From Lunularia cruciata (Eukaryota > Streptophyta > Marchantiopsida > Lunulariales > Lunulariaceae): 64,000 nucleotides of DNA. A program made the position numbers and the translations under genes. This document shows positions 57,572 through 64,000 of this stretch, one piece after another. Numbering within the stretch: position 1 is the stretch's first letter; the number at the start of each line of letters is the position of its first letter. The stretch lies in the NCBI GenBank assembly GCA_948567375.1, contig OX419759.1, forward strand, positions 3,635,303 through 3,699,302. The letters run 5' to 3'. The notes under the pieces were generated by a model. It worked only from the letters and a program-made list of their open reading frames with translations. It ran no database searches and was not told the DNA's origin.

Positions 57572-58510
57572 GCAACCATGGCGGCAATACTCGATGTTAT
57601 CCTTGCTACGCAGCAACAAATTGAGCACCTTACTCGATTGTTGGATGAACAAGATCTTTGACGACAAGAGCAAGTGGAGAGAGTACCAATTCAAGAAGGA
57701 GAAGATCAGATCAGAATCCCTAAACCCAAGGTATTTGAAGGCAAGAATCTTCTAGGTGCAATGGAGAACTTTTTGTTTGATTGTGAACGTTATTTTGAAG
57801 CTACCAATCTACAAGACGAGCACAAATAGATTCTCTTGGCTTGTAGCCAACAAGATGGAGTATCAAAGCTATGGTGGAGATTCTGAGTGGAGCGAGCTGA
57901 ATGACAAATTGTTGTACCAATCTTGATATGGGTAGAATTCAAGAGTGCAATAATTAGTTGGTTCCAAGCTATAAACGCCACATGAGTTGCATGGGATAAG
58001 TTGACAGAGTTGAAATAGATTGGCTCTATAAGAAGTTACATCACGCAGTTCCAAAATACCATCATGCAAATTCCAAATACATTGGAAGGTGAAGCTTTGG
58101 ATCAATTTGTGAGGGGCTTGAAGGCGAGAACCAAATTAGAGGTAACCATGCGAGAGCCACAACACTTGGAGGAAGCCATGCGGTTGGCCAAACATTTTGA
58201 TTCCTTGGTGGTAACAACTTGGTCTTGACTTTGACCTCCACATAGCCTACCAATACACTACACACAAGTGGAGGAGCCAACACCAATGGAGATTGATTCC
58301 ATTCAATGAAGACCACTTGGCATGGCAAATAGAGAGAAACTACAACAAAATGGTGGTTGTTTCTATTATCACCAATTGGGGCATCGTGTTGCTGAATGTC
58401 CACTCAAGAATGGATGACCTCGACAAGTTGCCCAGGTGGAGATTGTGGAGAGGAATGATTAGGGAAATGAGGAATCCCAATAGGAGATTCAGAGCCACCT
58501 ACTAGGAGCT
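57572..58510 (+). pseudogene. gag of element 3
   Basis: Near-continuous frame from AAILDVILATQQQIEHL through IPKPKVFEGKNL, WVEFKSAIISWFQAIN and YITQFQNTIMQIPN to FVRGLKARTKLEVT. A degenerate knuckle CFYYHQLGHRVAEC follows near 58350-58395, with the second Cys replaced by Tyr. Several in-frame stops (for example near 57660, 57828 and 57884) break it. Gag would form the particle and bind RNA. Confidence 0.78.
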
Positions 58511-58932
58511 TGATTAGTTCCAATGAGATTGAAGGCTTGACCTATGCAAGTTTGCTTCACTTGCAAGGTACAATATCTAATCAGGGTTGTAGGATTTTGG
58601 TTGATTTTTGAAGTTCAGAGAATTGCATATCTATGCAAGTAGCAAAGGGATTGGGTATTCCTATCAAGCCAGTGATTGGGTTTAGGGTTAGTAGTTTGAT
58701 GATGATTATTAGTAGTTTGATGATGGTGGATGGTAGAAAGGGTTTTGCATTCCGCACCTCCCATCTTGTTACCTTCAAGATTGGGAAGGAGTATTTAGAA
58801 TGTATGAGGTTTGTAGTGGCACCTCTACACTATGATATCATTTTAGGTCTACCTTGGCTTGAACATCATAAGGTTCAATTTGATTGGATCCAACGCCAAA
58901 TTCAAGTACAACACCAAGGTAGGAATTTCTGA
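58511..58932 (+). pseudogene. Aspartic protease of element 3
   Basis: Equivalent to 9478-9870, but the D-S-G site has decayed (a stop falls where Gly is expected, near 58608) and a short direct duplication of agtttgatgatg lies near 58690-58725. YDIILGLPWLEHH survives at 58830-58870. Confidence 0.75.
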
Positions 58933-58977
58933 TTAGGTTGTTTGGCACCTCTTAGTAAGACACCTAAAAATAGTCGG

Positions 58978-59157
58978 TCCCAAGATGGGAAGTTTGTCGA
59001 GAAGGTAGCCATAGAGCAAACCTGGAAGGGAGATGAGTCCCAAGATGGGAAGTTTGCCAAGAAGGCAACCATGGAGCAAGCTTGGAAGAGAGATGAGTCC
59101 CTAGAAGTGAAGTTTGTTAGTAAAGCAGCCATAGAGCAAGCTTTGGAGGAAGATAAG
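58978..59157 (+). repeat. Triple 60-bp (20-codon) repeat in the polyprotein of element 3
   Basis: Three units, each S-x-x-G/V-K-F-x-x-K-x-(A/T)-x-E-Q-x-x-x-x-(D/E)-(E/K). Open in frame. Shared with elements 1 and 2. Confidence 0.8.
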
Positions 59158-59159
59158 TC

Positions 59160-60640
59160 TGTATTTGTGGTGTGGATCAAGCCAATTGCACAAGAACAAT
59201 CTATGGAGGGCCAAGAGCCTCATCAAGCAATGGTTGATCAGATAGTTCAAGAGTTTGTGGACATGTTTTTGGATGATCTGCCAAAGGGATTACCCTCCAA
59301 TTGAGGAATGCCCTTCAAGATCGAGTTATTGCCAAGAAATACTCCAGTGAGTAGACCGATCTATCGGCTCTCACCAAAGGAGTTGGAGGAGTTACGAACA
59401 ACACTTATAGAGTTGTTGGAGAAGGACTTCATACAACATAGTACCTATCCTTGGGGAGCATCGGTACTATTTGTTCCAAAGAAGGATGGAGGACTTCATT
59501 TCTGTATTGATTATTGTGTGCTCAATAAGCAAACCGTGAAGAATGCATATCCCTTGCCTCAGATTGATGACTTGCTTGATCAACTAAGTAGAGCACGCTA
59601 CTTTTCCAAGTTGGATCTTTGTAGCGGCTATTGGCAAGTTCTTATTGATAGAGAAGATGTGCAAAAGACTGCCTTTCGCACAAGGTATGGGCATTTTGAG
59701 TGGAGAGTTCTACCTTTCGGACTCACTAATGCTCCAACAGTCTTCATGGATCAGATGCATCAAGTGTTGCATGGACTATTGGATTTGGTCCATGGTGGTG
59801 TTCTTGGATGATTTCTTAATCTATAACAAGACAGAGACAAAACATGTGAATCATGTGCGAGAAGTCCTAAGACGACTACGACAATGGAAACTTTATTGCA
59901 AGAAATTGAAGTGTGCCTTTTGGCAAAAGGAGGTTACCTTCTTGGGTCATAAGATCTCATCAGAGGGGATCAAGATGGAAGAAGAGAAGATCAAGGCCAT
60001 TATTGATTGGCCTACCCCGATGCTATAGAAGTATGGGCATTCAATGGATTGGCCAGTTTTTACCGACTATTCATCCACTATTATGCTCATGTGGCTGCAC
60101 CATTAACTGACCTCTTGGGAAAGAACTTGAGCTTCAAGTGGACCACCAACCATGAAGAAACATTCTAGAAGTTCAAGCATATGGTGTCTTCAAGACCCAT
60201 TCTTCAAGACCCATTCTTCAACCATATGATCCTCAACTACCTTGTATGGTTGATTTTGATGCTTCTAACTTTGCAATTGGAGTTGTGTTGCAATAGGAAT
60301 TCCCAGATGGACTACATCCCATTGCCTTTGTGTCTCACCAACTAAATATAGTTGAAAGAAATTACTCTGCTCGAGATCAGGAACAACTTGCAATGTTATA
60401 TGCTACCAAGGTATGGAGGCATTATCTCTTGGGGAAACAAGTGATCATGCAAATTGATCACAAGCCATTGTTGTAGACCCTACAACAATGAAGAGCACAT
60501 GAAGAGTCAACATCATCGATGGGAAGAGCAACTCCAATTATTTGACATCAAACTTGAGTACAAACCATGTTGGTTCCACATCATCCTTGATGCTTTATCA
60601 CAATGACCTGATTTGAAGGCTCTTCCTCTCATCACGGTGG
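59160..60640 (+). pseudogene. Reverse transcriptase and RNase H of element 3
   Basis: [42 protein letters not shown] (59604-59640) and [13 protein letters not shown] (59790-59830; the catalytic DD is kept but reached by a frameshift), then FLGHKISSEGIK, a connection domain, VDFDASNFAIG (60250-60280) and QIDHKPLL (60450-60475). Frame breaks near 59800 and 60025 and stops near 60165 and 60295. Confidence 0.88.
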
Positions 60641-61028
60641 CAATACGATGGTGTCAATTGACCCCAAGAGCCATAACAAGTTTTGATCAGCTCTACAATA
60701 AGATCCCTTCTTCCAAATGGTACATGGTCGTATGACAGCATGCAACAAGGAGTATAACACCTTCTCCTTCAAGGAAGGCCTTCTATTCCATGCGGACCAA
60801 ATCTATGTTCTAGCCAAAGGTGATCTTTGACTTGTGCACCTTCAAGAAGCCCATGATTTACCAAAAGCTGGTCACATGGGATTGGACAAGACCTTGGGCA
60901 CCCTCCAACACCAATGGTGGTGGGCCAACATGACACAAGATGTTCGGGACTTTGTTTGATCGTGTGAGAGTTGTCAACATAACAAGGCCAATAACTAGAA
61001 GTGGAGTGGACTCCTTCAGCCACTTCCC
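60641..61028 (+). pseudogene. Integrase zinc-finger region of element 3
   Basis: The HHCC finger is readable at about 60845-60985 (EAHDLP, GHMGLDKTL, then SCESCQHNKA) with stops at about 60828 and 60957. It leads directly to the open frame at 61029. Confidence 0.75.
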
Positions 61029-62078
61029 ATGCCATCTACTCGTTGGGAACATGTGAGCTTAGATCTCATCATCTCCTTTCCCAAGACACAACAAGGTCAC
61101 ATAACAATTGTGGTGTTTGTGGATAAGCTTAGTAAGCAAATCCATTTGGCACCAACGGTTGATACTATGGATGCTCCAACCTTGGCGCAACTCTACTTCA
61201 ATAATGTCTTCAAACATCATGGGATGTCATGCGTACTCATCTCCGACCGTGATCCTCGCTTCACCGGAAAGTTTTGGCAAGCACTCTTCCAACTACTTGG
61301 CACCAAGCTTGCTTTGTCCATAGCCTATCATCCTCAAATTGATGGACAAACTGAACATGCAAATTGCACCTTGGAAGATATACTTTGTGCTTTCATCAAC
61401 ATTCACCACACCAATTGGGATCAATATCTTGCAGATGCGGAGTTTGCATACAATAATTCTAAACATGCAAGTACCGGATTCTCTCCTTTCTTTCTCAATT
61501 TTTGCCAAGATCCGCTTGTCCCAGATTCTCTTCTTGCTCCTCCCCCATCTCAAGTCCCCCATACTTCAACCTTCTTGACCACCATCTCCGAATCTCTCCA
61601 ACAAGCCAAATCTCACCTCCTTGTTGCTCAAAATTGTCAAAAACAATATGCAAACCATCATTGTTGTGATCTCACCTTTGAAGTTGGTGATAAAGTTATG
61701 TTATCCTCTAGTAATCTACCCCTCCCACTTGATACCCAAGTTCGTAAATTTGCCCCTAATTGGATAGGACCTTTTGATGTCACCCAAATTGTCTCTCTTG
61801 TTGCTTATCGACTTGCTTTGCCTTCTGATATGCGCATCCATCCTGTCTTTCATGTTTCCAAGTTGAAACCCTTTGTTCATAATCCCTCTTCTTTCTCCTC
61901 TCGAGTCCCACCTCCTCCTCCCCCAATCTCTATCAATGATCATGAGGAGTACAAAGTTGATCGTATCCTTGCACGTCGCCACATCCAACAAGGACGCCGC
62001 CAACATACAAAGTACAAGGTCCTTGGGAAAGGGTATCCCCTTCATGATGCCACATGGGAACCTCTTTCTCACCTCTAG
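61029..62078 (+). CDS. Integrase core and chromodomain of element 3 (open fragment, 349 codons)
   Basis: Uninterrupted frame with the DDE core: SLDLIISFPKTQQGH and FVDKLSKQ (first Asp), LISDRDPRFTGKFWQALF (second Asp) and YHPQIDGQTEHANCTLED (Glu), followed by YNNSKHASTGFSPFFLNF. Then comes the integrase C-terminal domain ([39 protein letters not shown]) and a chromodomain with YKVDRILARRHIQQGRRQ and GYPLHDATWEPLSHL. In the living element it would be part of Gag-Pol, not a separate gene; it is only a fragment now because upstream pol is broken. The chromodomain would bind modified histone tails to target insertion. Confidence 0.85.
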   Translation: MPSTRWEHVSLDLIISFPKTQQGHITIVVFVDKLSKQIHLAPTVDTMDAPTLAQLYFNNVFKHHGMSCVLISDRDPRFTGKFWQALFQLLGTKLALSIAYHPQIDGQTEHANCTLEDILCAFINIHHTNWDQYLADAEFAYNNSKHASTGFSPFFLNFCQDPLVPDSLLAPPPSQVPHTSTFLTTISESLQQAKSHLLVAQNCQKQYANHHCCDLTFEVGDKVMLSSSNLPLPLDTQVRKFAPNWIGPFDVTQIVSLVAYRLALPSDMRIHPVFHVSKLKPFVHNPSSFSSRVPPPPPPISINDHEEYKVDRILARRHIQQGRRQHTKYKVLGKGYPLHDATWEPLSHL

Positions 62079-62139
62079 AATGCACAACCGGCCATTTAGG
62101 AGTTTGAAGCTTCAATGGCAATGAGGACATCACCAACTA

Positions 62140-62153
62140 GCGGTGGAGGAATA
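62140..62153 (+). other. Polypurine tract, element 3
   Basis: gcggtggaggaata next to the 3' LTR. Confidence 0.6.
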
Positions 62154-62519
62154 TGTAACAGTATGGAGTTTAGCGATGTAGCTAGTAAGGCTAACAAAGT
62201 AGGGAATAAGCCAAATTAGCCTAAAATATTCCAAAAGCATCTAGGAAGCTTCTTGGGAAGCTTTCTAACTAGTTAACTTGCACCCCAAGTAGGTACCTTT
62301 TAGAAGGAAGCTTCTAGAAGCTTCTAGCTAGCTTTGCTTGCATACCAAGTAGGCGGCTTCTAGAAGGAAACTTCTTGAGAAGCTTCTCAAGGGCCTTGTA
62401 TGCTACCTATAAATACCAAAGCCGAAGCTCATGCTAGGCATTTGGAGTTTTCCCTCATTCAAGTGTCCCAATGTGAGTTTCCATTCTCCTATTTCTCTCT
62501 TTGGATTTGGTCTTTTACA
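62154..62519 (+). repeat. 3' LTR of element 3
   Basis: TGTAACAG to TTTTACA, with a four-unit GAA/TTC array at 62307-62324 and TATAAATA at 62408-62415. Followed by the ACGTC target duplication. Confidence 0.92.
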
Positions 62520-62524
62520 ACGTC

Positions 62525-62720
62525 CTTCCAACATAAGGTATTGTTTGGAAGGATCATGTGCACCATGCCACCTCCCAAGCATTGATGGCACTATGGATCC
62601 AAGCTTGGCACTTGTATGTGAAAGCTTGCGATGTATGTTATGTGGCTCTTATGATGGAGCAATTACTATGTTGGTGTGTGCCCAAGGCACCCAAGGCCAG
62701 CCTTTCCTTTGTTTTGGGAG
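62525..62720 (+). pseudogene. PHD-like zinc finger at the end of the host element polyprotein
   Basis: Immediately after element 3 the plus strand reads CAPCHLPSIDGTMDPSLALV and then LRCMLCGSYDGAITMLVC (62610-62690). C-x2-C followed by DGA-x2-ML-x-C is the first half of a PHD finger; the expected second half (C-x2-GWH-x2-C) is lost by frameshift and substitution. PHD fingers read histone H3 tails, so this may have played the targeting role that chromodomains play in elements 1-3. Decayed. Confidence 0.6.
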
Positions 62721-63099
62721 GGGGGGGGGAATCTGCACATTTTTGAGGCCTAATTCATCCATTTAGGCCTCCAAAATTGCCTTCAAAGATTTCAAGCATA
62801 TTTTGGTTCTTACTCTATTAGTAGAAGTCCCCTTTTGGTGATATCTCTTTCTGATCTGTTTAGTCCATCATGTGTAACATCCTTCCAGATGTTACCAAAC
62901 CAATTTTCACCTTTAAATCATATGTCTAGTTATTGGTTCTAAGGTTCTCACGTCTATTTTGGTTTCTGCCCCATTAGTAGAATTACTCTTTTGGTGATAC
63001 TTCTATCTTATCTATTTTGACCATCATGTATAACATCATTCTAGATGTTACCAAACCGAATTTCACATCTAGAGCATATTGCTAGCTCTTGCTATTACA
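62718..63099 (-). repeat. Partial family-2 LTR with internal duplication
   Basis: Matches the right-hand two-thirds of the solo LTR at 55419-56026 (the cctaattcatcc block through ATTACA at 63099). The segment with ttttggtgatat and agatgttaccaaacc is present twice (about 62820-62905 and 62985-63065), a tandem duplication of about 160 bp inside the LTR. Confidence 0.7.
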
Positions 63100-64000
63100 C
63101 TTGAACTTCTTCGTAAGAAGAGAAATAATTGTTATTATTCCTCTGTTGGTGAATCTCATTGTTGATCCCATATTGATCTCCAAATATTCAAACCTTGTGC
63201 TACATAAGCATCATTCCTATGATGAATAAATTTATCTACAACTAGGGCTACCTAGATCCACACATGGGTTTGGATTCTACTAGAAGAATTCTTAAACACA
63301 TGATGTGCTTTAATTGCATCTACTAAAGCTTGAAACAAGAAAAAAATCCATACTAGTTTGTAACCTAAATGCACCACAATTCAATTCTAGAAAAACCTTT
63401 AAAATAAACTTAGAATTGCAAGCGCACTAAGACCAATGTTGCAAATATTGGGAATTTTTTGTGAAATTCCACCATCTAAAAAGTAAATCTAGGGTATCAT
63501 CCTCTTGCTCTTCCTCTTCCTCGGTCCAAACTTTATCATCCACCTCATAGTTGATATCATTCCCTTTTCTTGTTTGCTGTTACTCATATGCATCTCATGA
63601 TTTTGTGGCAAAGCAATGCTTGGGTACTAAGAGGAAATGATTGAGAGTTCTATTGAGTATTTCACAGATTTCAAAGATTCAAGAGCATTTACAGGTTTCA
63701 GATTTCAAACTTTTGATACCTTCAAGGGATTCCCCTACTCTATCTATTCATCAAGGTAACGGTGATCATGGTCCAATCTCCAAAGCTCAAAACATATTTT
63801 TAGTTTCAGCCCTTGACTTTCAATTACACGCATTGGCCGTTCATTTGGAACCTTAATTAATGAATCTTCTATAGATTGATTAATTTTCATTTGAATTCAA
63901 TTAATATTTGTGGTCAATACCTATAATAGTAAAACATGGGCAATGATTTAGAACACCCGTAAAATATTTACGGCAATGGATGTAGCACCCATGAATCTCT
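63100..64000. other. Unassigned AT-rich DNA
   Basis: Nothing recognised. Short frames such as 63641-63856 show no domain. Confidence 0.4.

Larger units (their letters stand above)
56882..62519 (+). mobile_element. Ty3/gypsy chromovirus, element 3 (full-length)
   Basis: 5' LTR 56882-57306, primer site 57308-57318, gag, protease, RT, RNase H, integrase plus chromodomain, polypurine tract and 3' LTR 62154-62519. It is flanked by a perfect 5-bp target duplication ACGTC (56877-56881 and 62520-62524). It is the least decayed of the three related elements, with a 349-codon open integrase-chromodomain frame, but gag and pol still contain stops. Confidence 0.95.
46075..63099 (+). mobile_element. Large decayed Ty3/gypsy-like element encoding a DNA methyltransferase (host of nested insertions)
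   Basis: After removing element 2 (47281-52837), the solo LTR (55419-56026) and element 3 (56882-62519), the plus strand reads in order: possible gag start (46081), aspartic protease (46570-46880), linker (47012-47280), C5 DNA methyltransferase (52843-53760), RT (54360-54890), RNase H (55150-55413 and 56032-56150), integrase end (56560-56870) and a PHD-like finger (62540-62720). Each junction rejoins a sensible frame, which supports one parental element. It is dead: stops and frameshifts everywhere, and the integrase catalytic core appears deleted. LTR limits are uncertain; the right limit is set at the end of an adjoining family-2 LTR fragment. Confidence 0.72.

Noticed and set aside
46075..63099. 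Endogenous plant pararetrovirus (caulimovirid)
   Set aside because: The LTR elements have LTRs, initiator-Met primer sites, integrases and chromodomains. No movement-protein or coat-protein signature was seen.

Overview
The window looks like nuclear DNA of a streptophyte plant, most likely a seedless land plant (bryophyte, lycophyte or fern) or a close algal relative. The lineage is an inference. The supporting features are GT-AG introns, chromovirus Ty3/gypsy elements primed by initiator tRNA-Met, a plant TORNADO1-type LRR-ROC-COR gene, and AT-rich intergenic DNA. No bacterial operon, rRNA, tRNA or CRISPR array is visible. About half of the window is dead transposable-element DNA.

Only two host genes look intact. 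(1) 18782-23086 is a single-exon LRR-ROC-COR (ROCO/TORNADO1-like) protein of 1434 aa with an unusual C-terminal coiled coil plus glycine/alanine-rich hydrophobic stretch. (2) 32590-37347 can be assembled into an eight-exon gene for a 1188-aa membrane-anchored AAA+ ATPase. Its DUF7025-like plus AAA module resembles proteins that are abundant in fungi. A second copy of this ATPase locus (1-4626, cut by the window edge) carries two nonsense changes and several frameshifts, so it is a pseudogene. The duplication spans roughly 5.1 kb.

Layout: 1-5079 ATPase pseudogene copy A; 5430-14100 a decayed non-LTR retrotransposon with a restriction-like endonuclease, split by chromovirus element 1 (7864-13493); 14210-17760 fragments of two LTR families and a second LINE tail; 18064-18586 hairpin and AT microsatellite; 18782-23505 ROCO gene and 3' flank; 25960-26365 a duplicated ROCO 3' tail; 26734-29960 a decayed Ty1/copia element on the minus strand; 31195-31428 tandem repeat; 32590-37807 ATPase copy B; 38000-46070 mostly unassigned DNA with several tandem repeats; 46075-63099 a large decayed Ty3/gypsy-like element into which element 2 (47281-52837, minus), a solo LTR (55419-56026) and element 3 (56882-62519) have inserted.

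The most striking content is that host element. Reading through the insertions gives, in order, an aspartic protease, a cytosine-5 DNA methyltransferase domain, reverse transcriptase, RNase H, an integrase C-terminal remnant and a PHD-like zinc finger. It is therefore a retrotransposon that carried its own DNA methyltransferase and a putative chromatin reader. A second unusual signal is that the LTRs of the chromovirus family contain perfect arrays of alternating GAA/TTC units matching heat shock elements upstream of a TATAAATA box, suggesting a heat-responsive retrotransposon family.
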